A stretch of 64,000 nucleotides of DNA from Bacteriovoracaceae bacterium UBA6200. GTDB lineage: Bacteria; Bdellovibrionota; Bacteriovoracia; Bacteriovoracales; Bacteriovoracaceae. Under the pieces are notes generated by a model, which saw nothing but the letters and a program-made list of their open reading frames with translations, was not told where the DNA came from and searched no databases. The translations under genes and the position numbers were made by a program. Position 1 is the stretch's first letter. Every line of letters starts with the position of its first letter. This document shows positions 8,964 through 17,914 of the stretch, piece by piece. The stretch lies in the NCBI GenBank assembly GCA_002422605.1, contig DISW01000012.1:1-64000 (forward strand), given 5' to 3'.

Positions 8964-9491
8964 ATGAATAAGCAAGATAAAGTCGGCGCCAAGATCAATT
9001 TGATCAAACTACCGGCCAATCATCCCATTTCCTTTGAGCTTGACCAGGAAACTGACTGGGTTCGAGAATTTCTGATGGAAATGAATGAAAATGCCACAGA
9101 AAAAAAACCGGAAGAATATCTGGAAGAAACTTCCATCTTCATTTCTGGCGAAATTGAGAAAAAAAATAAACCTGATTTAGGTGAATTTCTTCTGGTTAAG
9201 GCGACCATTGAGGCCGATTACGCCACCGAATGCGTCCGCACTTTAAGGCCCATGACCGAGCAACTGGATGTCTCATTCAAGGTCGCTTTTATTGATGAAA
9301 GCCTTGCAAGTACTGAATTATTCGCTGATATTGATGAGACTTACGTCGAAAACGACGTTTATGAAATCTATTTTTATAACAAACGGACTGTTGAATTTCA
9401 GGAAATGCTTCATGAGCAGATTTTCCTTCATTATAATCAGTACCCGGTTCTTGACGCAGATAGTAAGCTTGATGGTGTGGAGACCCCATAA
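8964..9491 (+). CDS. yceD: YceD-family (DUF177) protein
   Basis: A 175-residue acidic protein of the DUF177/YceD family, implicated in 23S rRNA accumulation. Support comes from the ordered strands GEFLLVKATIEADY, the ECVRTLRPM segment (usually CxRCLxP, here with only one cysteine), and the acidic IDETYVENDVYEIYF region. Its place directly upstream of rpmF is the conserved arrangement. The ATG has a good SD (GAGG). The gene diverges from aroK across a 64-nt spacer that must hold both promoters. Confidence 0.75.
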   Translation: MNKQDKVGAKINLIKLPANHPISFELDQETDWVREFLMEMNENATEKKPEEYLEETSIFISGEIEKKNKPDLGEFLLVKATIEADYATECVRTLRPMTEQLDVSFKVAFIDESLASTELFADIDETYVENDVYEIYFYNKRTVEFQEMLHEQIFLHYNQYPVLDADSKLDGVETP

Positions 9492-9584
9492 ATAGACTTG
9501 GCAAGCAATACAATCTGTATTAGAAATAGAACCTCAAATTTAAGAAATATAAGTAATAAGCATTAGAGTAATATCGGAGGATTT

Positions 9585-9794
9585 GTGGCAGTACCTAAGA
9601 AAAGAACCAGCGTATCGCGTAAAGGTTTAAGACGAGCTGGTCAACATCATAAACTTTATAGAAAATTCCCTCAGGCTTGCCCAAACTGTGGTGATTCTGT
9701 TCTTCCACACTGCGTATGCGCAGCTTGTGGCCACTATAAAGGTAAACAAGTTTTTGAAATTAAAGTTAAAGCAGAAGCTAACGCTGAAGCTTAA
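9585..9794 (+). CDS. rpmF: Ribosomal protein bL32
   Basis: A 69-residue bL32 of the large ribosomal subunit. The N-terminus MAVPKKRTSVSRKGLRRAG is typical. A zinc-ribbon is intact (CPNC and CVCAAC). The start is GTG at 9585, with SD CGGAGG ending 4 nt upstream; no in-frame ATG competes. The strong hairpin that follows ends the yceD-rpmF unit. In many bacteria plsX follows directly, but not here. Confidence 0.97.
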   Translation: MAVPKKRTSVSRKGLRRAGQHHKLYRKFPQACPNCGDSVLPHCVCAACGHYKGKQVFEIKVKAEANAEA

Positions 9795-9814
9795 TTTTTA
9801 AAAAATAGAACAAT

Positions 9815-9842
9815 AAAAAAGCCTTCGAAAGAAGGCTTTTTT
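9815..9842 (+). terminator. Intrinsic terminator after rpmF
   Basis: Perfect 6-bp stem GCCTTC/GAAGGC with a GAAA tetraloop (9821-9836), flanked by A6 and a T-run, so the stem can extend through A-T pairs. It is placed between rpmF and fabH. Confidence 0.9.
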
Positions 9843-9876
9843 ATTTGTGCAAAATTAAAAGTGACAAGGACGATCT

Positions 9877-10878
9877 ATGAAACTTTTTAATACAAAAATA
9901 TTGGGAACAGGAAGTTTCCTTCCCGACAAAATTCTAACCAACGATGATATCGCCAAACGAGTTGATACCAATCATCAATGGATTGTAGAAAGAACTGGTA
10001 TCCATACTCGGCGTATTGCTGATCCATCCAAAGATGAAACACCCAGTGGTATGGCCAAGCAGGCGGCCCTTAAGGCCATTGAAGCCGCGAACCTTACCCC
10101 TAATGATATTGATTTCATCCTGGTTTCTGCAACGATACCAGATACCTTCTTTCCTAATACTGCCTGCATGCTTCAGCATAAACTGGGGATCACAAATACT
10201 TGTGGCGCTCTGGATATTAATGCTGCCTGCACTGGTTGGTTGTATGCGCTACCAATGGCCGATGCCATGATCAAAACGGGTGTTTATAAACACATTCTGG
10301 TCGTTGGTACAGAAATGACCAGTTCTTTTAACAATTGGGATGACCGTAATACCTGCATCCTTTTTGGAGATGGTTGCGGTGCTGTTGTTCTGGGGCGTGC
10401 TTCAGAAAATGAAGATTCACAAATCTTCACCACGACTCTGGCCGCAGACTCAACTAAGAAAGATCATCTGATGCTTCCTGCTGGTGGAGCTGCTAAACGC
10501 ATCACTCAGGAAGTTCTTGAGAAGAATGAACAATGGGTAACGATGAACGGTCAGGAAGTTTTTAAGTCAGCAGTGAAAACGATGGCATCACTTTCTGAAA
10601 AAGTTATCAGAGACTCCGGCAAGACGATGGGAGATGTAGATTGGTTTATTCCTCATCAGGCCAACCTTCGAATTATTGAAGCTGTGGGAAATCGTTTTGG
10701 ATTTCCTTCGGAAAAAGTCATTATCAATGTTGATAAATATGCCAACACATCATCGGCCACTATTCCTATAGCTTTAGATGAAGCTATCCGTGATGGAAAA
10801 ATTAAACGTGGTGATAATCTTCTCATGGCGGCTTTCGGTGCAGGTTTAACTGCTGGAGCCGTTTTCCTTAAATACTAG
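9877..10878 (+). CDS. fabH: Beta-ketoacyl-ACP synthase III
   Basis: KAS III starts fatty-acid synthesis by condensing acetyl-CoA (or a branched starter) with malonyl-ACP. The 333 residues carry the catalytic triad Cys118 (NAACTGW), His260 (IPHQAN) and Asn290 (YANTSSATIP), plus the GDGCGAVVL motif. The start has an AAGGA SD. It is the first gene of fabH-fabD-fabG-acpP-fabF, separated from rpmF by a terminator, so it needs a promoter inside 9843-9876 or readthrough. Confidence 0.97.
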   Translation: MKLFNTKILGTGSFLPDKILTNDDIAKRVDTNHQWIVERTGIHTRRIADPSKDETPSGMAKQAALKAIEAANLTPNDIDFILVSATIPDTFFPNTACMLQHKLGITNTCGALDINAACTGWLYALPMADAMIKTGVYKHILVVGTEMTSSFNNWDDRNTCILFGDGCGAVVLGRASENEDSQIFTTTLAADSTKKDHLMLPAGGAAKRITQEVLEKNEQWVTMNGQEVFKSAVKTMASLSEKVIRDSGKTMGDVDWFIPHQANLRIIEAVGNRFGFPSEKVIINVDKYANTSSATIPIALDEAIRDGKIKRGDNLLMAAFGAGLTAGAVFLKY

Positions 10879-10886
10879 GAGCATAA

Positions 10887-11819
10887 ATGAAAGTTACTGT
10901 TGTCTTCCCTGGTCAAGGGACTCAATACGTCGGCATGGGAAAAGTTTTTTCAGACTTTGCTTATTTCGACCGGGCCAATGCGGCCACAGGTTACGACTTA
11001 AAAAAAATGATGCTGGAAGGTCCCGCTGAAGATCTAAAACTGACTGAGAATACTCAGCCTGCGATTGTTGCTCACTCATTAATGCTTTTTGATAAGCTTC
11101 AAGATCTTCTTAGTAAAAAAAATATTACGATTGAAAGAGTTCTTGGGCACTCAGTTGGCGAATACGCGGCTCTTGCCAGTGCAGGAGTCATGACTTTTGA
11201 AGAATCCGTTAAGGCGGTTCATTATCGCGGTAAGTTCATGCAGGAAGCTGTCCCTCAAGGGAAAGGCACCATGTATGCGATCTTAAAACAAGAAGAAGCG
11301 ACGATTGTTGATGCTTGTACTGCTGCCTCTACTGAAGATGAGAAAGTGAGCCCTGCCAATTTCAATGAGCCCTCTCAAATAGTTATTTCCGGTGATAAAT
11401 ATGCCTGTGAAAGGGCCATTCGATTGATGGAAGAAAAAACAGGGGCCCGTGTAAAGGCGATAGAGCTTCAAGTTTCAGCTCCTTTTCACTGCGCGCTAAT
11501 GAAACCAGCTGAACAAAAATTAAAACCTGTGCTCGATGGGATCAAATTTCAATCTCCAAAGTTTAATTACATCGCTAACGTCGATGCTAAAGAATATGGA
11601 ACAGATACAGCTCCTGAAACCATTAAAGAGAATCTTCTTCTTCAAGTTTGTGGAAGCGTATTGTGGACTCAAAGTATTCAAAAGCTGAGTGATGACACTT
11701 TAATTATCGAATGTGGACCAGGCAAAGTTCTCGCCGGTCTGATTAAAAAGATTAACCCTAATTTGAAAGTTATTAGTCTTGATAATGAGACTGGCTTTTC
11801 TGAAGTTGAGGCCCTATGA
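10887..11819 (+). CDS. fabD: Malonyl-CoA:ACP transacylase
   Basis: Transfers malonyl from CoA to ACP. It has 310 residues with GQGTQ at 9-13, the nucleophile Ser89 in GHSVGEYAAL, and catalytic His201 in SAPFHCALM. SD AGGAGC precedes the ATG, 8 nt after fabH. Its last 4 nt overlap fabG (ATGA). Confidence 0.97.
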   Translation: MKVTVVFPGQGTQYVGMGKVFSDFAYFDRANAATGYDLKKMMLEGPAEDLKLTENTQPAIVAHSLMLFDKLQDLLSKKNITIERVLGHSVGEYAALASAGVMTFEESVKAVHYRGKFMQEAVPQGKGTMYAILKQEEATIVDACTAASTEDEKVSPANFNEPSQIVISGDKYACERAIRLMEEKTGARVKAIELQVSAPFHCALMKPAEQKLKPVLDGIKFQSPKFNYIANVDAKEYGTDTAPETIKENLLLQVCGSVLWTQSIQKLSDDTLIIECGPGKVLAGLIKKINPNLKVISLDNETGFSEVEAL

Positions 11820-12574
11820 CCGCTACTTATTCTGATTTAAATAACAAAGTCATTCTCGTGACAGGTGCTGCGCGCGGGATTGGAAAATCCATTGCACTTT
11901 CACTCGCTACTCAAGGTGCCCATGTCGTTTTTAATTACCGCGGAGACGAAGCTAAAGCTTCGGCCCTTAAAGAAGAATTAGAAGCGGCTGGTGGTAAAGC
12001 TACAGGTTTAAAATTTGATGTAACAGATGCTGAAGCCATGAGTAAGGCCATCGATGAATTCACTAAAACAGTGGCCCCGATTTCTGGGCTTGTTAATAAT
12101 GCTGGAATATCAAAAGATACTCTACTTCTCCGCTTAAAACCGGATGAAATGTCCCAGATTATCGATACGAATCTAAAAGGTTCAATGATGGTTACTCAGG
12201 CTTTATCCCGGAATTTTTTAAAAGCTGAGAACGTTTCTATTGTTCACATGAGTTCTATTGTGGGTCTCATGGGTAACGTCTCTCAAGCGGCTTATGCTGC
12301 TTCTAAGGCGGGATTAATAGGCTTTTCTAAGTCTGTGGCTAAAGAGCTCGCCTCCCGTAATGTGCGCTCAAATGTCATTTGTCCTGGCTTTATCCAGACA
12401 GAAATGACAGAAGCCTTAACTGACAAAGCAAAAGAGGAATATTCAAATTCTATCCCTCTAGGAAGGATGGGGAACGCTCAAGAGGTGGCCCAACTAACTT
12501 GCTTTCTTTTGAGCTCCGCATCAAGTTATGTCACTGGAGAGGTGATTAAAATTGACGGCGGATTATACATTTAA
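11816..12574 (+). CDS. fabG: 3-oxoacyl-ACP reductase
   Basis: A 252-residue short-chain dehydrogenase that reduces 3-oxoacyl-ACP with NADPH. It has the cofactor loop TGAARGIG (16-23), NNAG, and the catalytic Ser147, Tyr160 and Lys164 in SSIVG and YAASKAG. It ends with the family's GEVIKIDGG. The order fabD-fabG-acpP confirms a fatty-acid role over other SDR functions. Confidence 0.96.
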   Translation: MTATYSDLNNKVILVTGAARGIGKSIALSLATQGAHVVFNYRGDEAKASALKEELEAAGGKATGLKFDVTDAEAMSKAIDEFTKTVAPISGLVNNAGISKDTLLLRLKPDEMSQIIDTNLKGSMMVTQALSRNFLKAENVSIVHMSSIVGLMGNVSQAAYAASKAGLIGFSKSVAKELASRNVRSNVICPGFIQTEMTEALTDKAKEEYSNSIPLGRMGNAQEVAQLTCFLLSSASSYVTGEVIKIDGGLYI

Positions 12575-12610
12575 TAAGTTAATGCATCTCAAATTTTGGA
12601 GGATATTTTA

Positions 12611-12844
12611 ATGGAATTGCAAGAGAAGGTAATTAAGCTCGTTTCTGAAGCTACAAAAATGGATGCGGCTAACATTAACCTTAACACAAGCTTTGTAGAT
12701 GATCTTAACCTTGATTCTTTGGACATGGTTGAGCTTATGATGAAGATGGAAGATGAGTTCGGTGTTGAGATTCCTGAAGATGAAACTGAAAATCTTAAGT
12801 CTATCGGCGACATCGTTTCTTACTTGAAAGCTAAATCTCACTAA
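12611..12844 (+). CDS. acpP: Acyl carrier protein
   Basis: A 77-residue acidic carrier. The phosphopantetheine serine is Ser36 in DLNLDSLDMVEL. I start at ATG 12611 because GGAGGA ends 7 nt upstream; an upstream TTG would put the SD inside the gene. ACP shuttles the growing acyl chain among the Fab enzymes. A strong terminator-like hairpin follows it, before fabF. Confidence 0.97.
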   Translation: MELQEKVIKLVSEATKMDAANINLNTSFVDDLNLDSLDMVELMMKMEDEFGVEIPEDETENLKSIGDIVSYLKAKSH

Positions 12845-12851
12845 TCGTTTT

Positions 12852-12882
12852 AAAGGCCTCCTTTCCGGAGGCCTTTTATTTT
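12852..12882 (+). terminator. Hairpin terminator or attenuator between acpP and fabF
   Basis: Perfect 10-bp stem AAAGGCCTCC/GGAGGCCTTT with a 5-nt loop, followed by a T-rich tail. It lies 14 nt before fabF, so it probably gives partial termination that lowers fabF relative to acpP. Confidence 0.85.
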
Positions 12883-12895
12883 TCTGGAATACCTT

Positions 12896-14140
12896 ATGAA
12901 ATTACATCGTGTTGCAGTCACCGGAATGGGGGCGATCTGCGGTCTAGGAAATTCACTGGATGAAGTTTGGAAGAACGCTCTTCTTGGCAAATCTGGTATT
13001 TCTACGCTGGAAAATCAAAATACAGAAAACTGGCCGGTCAAATTTGGCGGCGAGATTAAAAACTTCAAACTCGCTCCTCATTTAATGGAACTAAAAGACC
13101 AGGATCGTTTTGATTTGTTCAACCAGTATGCTCTTCATGCAAGTGAAGAAGCTGTCAAACAATCAAAAGTTACTGAAGCTGGTTATGCTCCAGAAAAGAT
13201 CGGTATCATCTTTGGTACAGGTTTAGGAGGATTCCCTCATATTGAGGCCAATCATAAAATCTTCCTGGAAAAGGGCGCACGTCGTGTTTCCCCTTTCTTC
13301 ATTCCTTCTGTTATTCCTAATATGCCAGAAGGGTTAATTTCTATTCATTATGGTTTTAAAGGCATTAACTTTGCTGTGGCTTCTGCTTGTGCTTCAAGCG
13401 CTCACGCCATCGGCTTAGCTGCTACAGAGATCATGTTGGGCAGACAGGACGCTATGCTGACTGGTGGAACAGAGGGTGTGATCACTGGTTATACCATTGC
13501 CGGTTTTGCTTCAATGAAAGCTCTTTCCCGACGTAATGATGAACCTCATCGCGCTTCACGTCCTTACGACGTTGATCGTGACGGTTTTGTTATGGGTGAA
13601 GGTGCCGGTATCATCGTTCTTGAAAACTACGATAAGGCCGTGGCCCGTGGTGCAAATATTCTTGCTGAAGTTGTTGGTTTTGGAGCGAGCTCTGATGCTT
13701 ACCATATCACTGCACCTCATCCGGAAGGAACAAGTGCCATGATGTGTATGCAACAAACAGTTGATTCTGCAGGAATTAATTTAGAGGAAGTGGGCTACAT
13801 TAATGCTCACGGTACCTCTACTCCACTTGGGGATGTTGCAGAACTTCAAGCGATTAAAAAAGTTTTTGGTAAACATGCTTATGATCTGGCCATTAGTTCA
13901 ACCAAATCAATGACAGGCCACCTATTAGGCGCTGCTGGCGGATTAGAATCTATCTTCTGTATCAAAGCGCTTGAGACAGGAATGATTCCTCCAACCATCA
14001 ACCTGGATAACATGGATCCAGCATGTGATCTGAATGTTGTTCCTAATACAGCAATCCAAAAAGATATTAAGTACGCACTTAATAACTCATTTGGATTTGG
14101 TGGAACAAACTCTTCAACACTATTCAAGAAAGTTCAGTAA
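12896..14140 (+). CDS. fabF: Beta-ketoacyl-ACP synthase II
   Basis: KAS II, the elongating condensing enzyme. It has 414 residues with nucleophile Cys165 (ASACASSAH), His305 (NAHGTSTP) and His342 (TGHLLGAAG), plus the C-terminal NNSFGFGGTN. No strong SD is visible before the ATG. It lies just after the acpP hairpin. It completes the fab cluster; fabZ, fabI and accA-D are not in the window. Confidence 0.97.
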   Translation: MKLHRVAVTGMGAICGLGNSLDEVWKNALLGKSGISTLENQNTENWPVKFGGEIKNFKLAPHLMELKDQDRFDLFNQYALHASEEAVKQSKVTEAGYAPEKIGIIFGTGLGGFPHIEANHKIFLEKGARRVSPFFIPSVIPNMPEGLISIHYGFKGINFAVASACASSAHAIGLAATEIMLGRQDAMLTGGTEGVITGYTIAGFASMKALSRRNDEPHRASRPYDVDRDGFVMGEGAGIIVLENYDKAVARGANILAEVVGFGASSDAYHITAPHPEGTSAMMCMQQTVDSAGINLEEVGYINAHGTSTPLGDVAELQAIKKVFGKHAYDLAISSTKSMTGHLLGAAGGLESIFCIKALETGMIPPTINLDNMDPACDLNVVPNTAIQKDIKYALNNSFGFGGTNSSTLFKKVQ

Positions 14141-14144
14141 AAAG

Positions 14145-14195
14145 AATATAAAAGAAGGGAGCAGAAATATTTTTTCTGCTCCCTTCTTTTATATT
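14145..14195. terminator. Long perfect 23-bp hairpin after fabF
   Basis: The arms 14145-14167 and 14173-14195 are exact inverted complements, with a 5-nt loop. A-rich and T-rich ends make it symmetric, so it could end transcription in either direction; downstream only the opposite-strand reading is gene-poor. Confidence 0.75.
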
Positions 14196-14534
14196 AAGTT
14201 GAAAATTTTCACTTCAAAATCTTGTACAAAATAATCCCATTCGCTTACGACTCTAAATTGTTCGAAGTTTTTGCATGCTTAAAAACGCGACATCAATGTA
14301 CCTCTTTAGAACCATGAGAAGGAGTAACCTCTCTCGTTATGACACTTATCACCCTTTTAATATCAATCGCATACGTTGCTTTTCTTTAATTTTCCTCGGC
14401 CCGTTGTACACATTTGTGAACGTTTTATTGATTTAAAACCTAGTTCGATCTTTACAGGATCTGCCATGTTCAATACTTTCCTGTTCGACCTGATGAACAT
14501 AATAAAACGTCAACCACACACACTGGAGAATAAA
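14196..14534. other. Gene-free interval of 339 bases
   Basis: AT-rich stretch between the fabF terminator and the small exported-protein gene. It must hold that gene's promoter; I could not pick a convincing -35/-10 pair. A 41-codon frame at 14314-14439 has no SD and was rejected. Confidence 0.5.
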
Positions 14535-14843
14535 ATGAAATCACTAGTAACTGTTGCTCTTCTTGCTTTATCTGCTCAATCTTTCGCTTTCGGCCTTGAG
14601 TCACACTATGGAAAACTTTCTATTGTTAACGGAAAGCATGCTTGTACTCTTACAAACAACACTGGTGCTGATTTAGATATCAAGCGTGTTCACTTCAACC
14701 TTGAAAGACGTTCTGGTAAGAATCGTGATCTAGTTGCTACTAAGTCTGTTCATTCTGTTATCTACGATGGCGAAACTATGACTGTTGTTTCAAATGCTAC
14801 ACGAACTGTAATTGGCAGATCTTGTAAATTTCTTGCTCGTTAA
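14535..14843 (+). CDS. Small exported protein, unknown function
   Basis: 102 residues. The start at ATG 14535 is set by SD GGAGAA 4 nt upstream; a longer in-frame extension to 14376 has no SD and no leader-like sequence. The N-terminus (MKSLVTVALLALSAQSFAFG) is a clean signal peptide with likely cleavage after SFA. The mature part is about 83 residues, beta-rich and basic, with two cysteines (HACTLTN and GRSCKF) that could form one disulfide. I do not recognise the family. It stands alone, with its own strong terminator, which suggests good expression. Confidence 0.8.
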   Translation: MKSLVTVALLALSAQSFAFGLESHYGKLSIVNGKHACTLTNNTGADLDIKRVHFNLERRSGKNRDLVATKSVHSVIYDGETMTVVSNATRTVIGRSCKFLAR

Positions 14844-14865
14844 TTTCTGACGTTGAATTATATTG

Positions 14866-14900
14866 AAGGCCCACATCCCATGATGTGGGCCTTTTTTTTT
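14866..14900 (+). terminator. Intrinsic terminator
   Basis: Perfect 12-bp GC-rich stem AAGGCCCACATC/GATGTGGGCCTT, loop CCAT, followed by a run of T. It ends the exported-protein gene. Its A-rich 5' flank is too short for a strong terminator on the other strand, where korB also ends. Confidence 0.92.
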
Positions 14901-14901
14901 A

Positions 14902-15918
14902 TTAATTATCGTTTTTCACTGTCCAGGTTTCTCCCGAATAAAGAAGTTCTTTAAAGACTCCTTCTCCTTTTTTCTCTTTCACGGCCTTAATTTGCTCTTC
15001 CATCATATGCTCATAGGTGCTTTGTTCTTTTTCATAAAGAACACCCAGAACCATCGGGAAGTGAGGAGGATGGCTGTATTCGACAAGCATGTAAGCGAGT
15101 GTCTCGTTATGCTTATCGTGAACTAAAAGATCTTCTTCTTTATAACGATCTCCTAATTCCACCACTTCAAGTTTTAAACCATTAAGAATGATTCCTTTAT
15201 TACGTTCTTTACCGAAAACCATTGGCTTTCCATGCTCAACCATTAATGTCATGTCAGGGCGAGTGTTTCGATTGGCATAAAGGTCATGGGTTTTATCATT
15301 AAAGATCACACAGTTTTGATAAACTTCAATGAAGGAAGTTCCTTTATGAAGATCCGCTCCAACCATGGCCTCCGTCATTCCTTTCGGATCTGTATCTAAA
15401 GCCTTGGCAAGGAAGGTACAACCGGCACCGAGAGCGAGAGTTCCTGGTCTGAATGCATGATCGAGGGAACCATAAGGAGTCGATTTAGTAATCTTTCCTG
15501 GCTCTGAAGTTGGTGAATACTGCCCTTTAGTTAAACCATAAATCTGATTATTAAAAAGGATCACATTCATATTGATATTTCTTCTCATGGCGTGGATGAA
15601 GTGATTTCCGCCAATAGAAAGTCCATCTCCGTCGCCGGTGATGACCCAGACACTTAGATTAGGATTTGAGAGTTTAATCCCGCTCGCAATCGAAGGTGCT
15701 CTTCCGTGAATAGTATGAAAGCCGTAGCTATCTACGTAATAAGGAAGTCGGGAAGAACAACCAATCCCGGAGACACAAACAATGTCCTCTTTCTTTTTTC
15801 CAGTGGTGGCCAGAGCTTGTTGGAGACTCGCCAGGATGACGTAGTCCCCACAACCAGGACACCATTTGACTTCTTGATCACTACAAAAATCTTTCCTTGT
15901 ATAACATGCTTCTGACAT
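14902..15918 (-). CDS. korB: 2-oxoacid:ferredoxin oxidoreductase, beta subunit
   Basis: 338 residues from ATG 15918, chosen because AAGGA lies just upstream; an upstream ATG would extend the protein into korA. The beta subunit binds TPP and one Fe-S cluster: CPGCGDY near the N-terminus, VSGIGCSSRLPYY, GDGDGLSIGGNH (TPP motif) and NNQIYGLTKGQYSPT. These features fit the 2-oxoglutarate (KorB) branch, which decarboxylates a 2-oxoacid to acyl-CoA and reduces ferredoxin. It starts 4 nt after the korA stop. The exact 2-oxoacid is not certain. Confidence 0.9.
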   Translation of the reverse strand: MSEACYTRKDFCSDQEVKWCPGCGDYVILASLQQALATTGKKKEDIVCVSGIGCSSRLPYYVDSYGFHTIHGRAPSIASGIKLSNPNLSVWVITGDGDGLSIGGNHFIHAMRRNINMNVILFNNQIYGLTKGQYSPTSEPGKITKSTPYGSLDHAFRPGTLALGAGCTFLAKALDTDPKGMTEAMVGADLHKGTSFIEVYQNCVIFNDKTHDLYANRNTRPDMTLMVEHGKPMVFGKERNKGIILNGLKLEVVELGDRYKEEDLLVHDKHNETLAYMLVEYSHPPHFPMVLGVLYEKEQSTYEHMMEEQIKAVKEKKGEGVFKELLYSGETWTVKNDN

Positions 15919-15922
15919 AATT

Positions 15923-17770
15923 TTATTCCTTGATAAGTTCTTGCTTAAAGGCTTCGACAAGTTCACTGATTTTAAACGGCAACCCTTGTACTTTGTTATA
16001 TCCCTTGGCCTTCACTCCAAATTTCGAATTTATTAAAGTCCTGAGTTGTCCAAGATTTAATTCCGGAATAATGATTTTGGAGAAGTTCTTCAAAATAGAT
16101 TCCACGTTTCTTGGCATTGGACTTATGTACTTCATGTGCATCAGAGAAACTTTCTTTCCTTCCGCCTGAAGTTTTCTCACGGCCATGACACTCGATCCGT
16201 AAGTTCCTCCCCATGAAATGACTAGAAGATCTCCGGAATCGGCCCCCTCAAGAGTTTGCAGAGGAATGTCTTCTGCAATCAATTCAATTTTCTTAGCGCG
16301 CAGTTCGCACATAAGTTCGTGGTTACGTGGATCAGTACTTACACAACCAGTCTTAATATCTTTTTCTAGACCACCCATCCGGAATTCAAGTCCTTTCATT
16401 CCCGGGATCACCCATGGTCTTGCCAGAGTTTTGTCATCACGGTTCATATAATGAAAGGTCTGGTAATCAATTTTTTCCAGATCAACTAAGCGAGTTGCAA
16501 TGGGACCATACTCGGTATCGAGATCAGGAATCTTCCAAGGCTCAGCTCCGTTTGCAATATAACCATCGGTCAAAAGAATAACTGGAGTCATGTATTTAAG
16601 AGCGATACGACTTGCTTCATAGGCCGAAGCAAAACAATCACTAGGTCTGGATGCCGCCATCACCACCAGAGGCGCTTCTCCATTTCTTCCCCAGAGTGCC
16701 TGGTTAAGATCTGCTTGTTCGGTTTTTGTAGGAAGACCAGTAGAGGGCCCTCCACGCTGAACGTTAACGATAACAAGCGGGAGTTCATAGCTGATCGCAA
16801 GTCCTATGGCCTCTGTCTTAAGCGCCATCCCTGGGCCGGAAGATGTTGTTATGGCCAGAGAACCGGCACAGGCCGCACCAATAGCGGAACAAATACCAGC
16901 GATCTCATCTTCTGCTTGAAATGTTTTTACTCCGAAATCTTTGTGCTTCGAAAGTTCATGCAGAATATCTGAAGCTGGAGTGATCGGATAACTTCCAATA
17001 AAGAGCGGACGCTTCGCCATTTCAGAGGCACGAATAAAGCCCCAAGCGGTAGCGGTGTTGCCATCAATTTGTCGGTAGTCCCCATTAGCAATTTTTGCTG
17101 AGTGAACTTTATAAGTGGAAACCACAGCTTCTGTATTTTCAGCAAAAAAAGATCCGGCCTTAAGGGCCGCAATATTGGCCTTCACGACATCTGGCTTACT
17201 TTTAAATTTTCCTTCAATCCATTTGATGGTGGTTTCGTTTGAACGTCCATAGAAAAAATAAGTCATCCCAAGAGCGTAGAAATTCTTACAGCGATCTTTG
17301 GTTTTTGAATCAACATTAATTTCTTTCAAAGCTTCAATCGTCTGACTGGTAATCGGAGCACTTATGATGCGGTAATTCTCAAGTGAGCCATCTTCCAGAG
17401 GATTAGTCGCATACTTCGCTTTCTCTAAATTTTTATCAGTAAAGCTATCTCGATTAACGATGATGTATCCTGCAGGTTTTACAGAATGAAGATTGGCTTT
17501 TAGAGCGGCCGGATTCATCGCCACCAGCATATCTACTTCATCTCCTGGCGTATTAATTTCAGTGGCACCAATGTGAACCTGAAAACCGGAGACTCCTGCA
17601 ATCGTTCCGGACGGTGCGCGGATCTCAGATGGATAATCTGGAAAGGTTGAAATATCATTTCCCATCACTGCTGAGGTGTTGGAAAACTGAGTACCGGTTA
17701 ATTGCATACCATCACCGGAATCTCCAGCGAATCTTATGACTACACTTTCAAGTGAATTTTCGTCGATCAT
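15923..17770 (-). CDS. korA: 2-oxoacid:ferredoxin oxidoreductase, fused gamma-alpha subunit
   Basis: 615 residues from ATG 17770, which has a perfect AGGAGGT SD; the longer frame lacks one. The N-terminal third is the gamma domain (IRFAGDSGDGMQLTG, PDYPSEIRAPSGT). The rest is the alpha pyrimidine-binding and transketolase-C parts (YPITPASDILHELSK, TTSSGPGMALKTEAIG, QRGGPSTGLPTKTEQADL). The fusion is usual for KorA of aerobic bacteria. It works with KorB as an alternative, ferredoxin-linked route from 2-oxoglutarate to succinyl-CoA. The divergent ferredoxin gene at 17915 is a natural electron acceptor. Confidence 0.9.
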   Translation of the reverse strand: MIDENSLESVVIRFAGDSGDGMQLTGTQFSNTSAVMGNDISTFPDYPSEIRAPSGTIAGVSGFQVHIGATEINTPGDEVDMLVAMNPAALKANLHSVKPAGYIIVNRDSFTDKNLEKAKYATNPLEDGSLENYRIISAPITSQTIEALKEINVDSKTKDRCKNFYALGMTYFFYGRSNETTIKWIEGKFKSKPDVVKANIAALKAGSFFAENTEAVVSTYKVHSAKIANGDYRQIDGNTATAWGFIRASEMAKRPLFIGSYPITPASDILHELSKHKDFGVKTFQAEDEIAGICSAIGAACAGSLAITTSSGPGMALKTEAIGLAISYELPLVIVNVQRGGPSTGLPTKTEQADLNQALWGRNGEAPLVVMAASRPSDCFASAYEASRIALKYMTPVILLTDGYIANGAEPWKIPDLDTEYGPIATRLVDLEKIDYQTFHYMNRDDKTLARPWVIPGMKGLEFRMGGLEKDIKTGCVSTDPRNHELMCELRAKKIELIAEDIPLQTLEGADSGDLLVISWGGTYGSSVMAVRKLQAEGKKVSLMHMKYISPMPRNVESILKNFSKIIIPELNLGQLRTLINSKFGVKAKGYNKVQGLPFKISELVEAFKQELIKE

Positions 17771-17914
17771 GCGACCTCCTAAAGTTGGAATGCCACTATT
17801 ATTAATCAAGAACTATTCTCTTAACCTAATGCTAGTCATGTTTTTTTATGATCTGGATGATTGTTGGTTTTAGGGGACCCTGATTGAATAGAGGAAAGAA
17901 TAAGAGGAGATTTT

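Noticed and set aside
8900..9019. 40-residue N-terminal extension of shikimate kinase
   Set aside because: It would overlap the divergent yceD start codon and adds non-conserved hydrophobic sequence; Walker A is at the normal distance from ATG 8899.
14314..14439. 41-codon frame in the gap before the small exported-protein gene
   Set aside because: No SD, no signal or membrane pattern, and it overlaps the region expected to hold the promoter.
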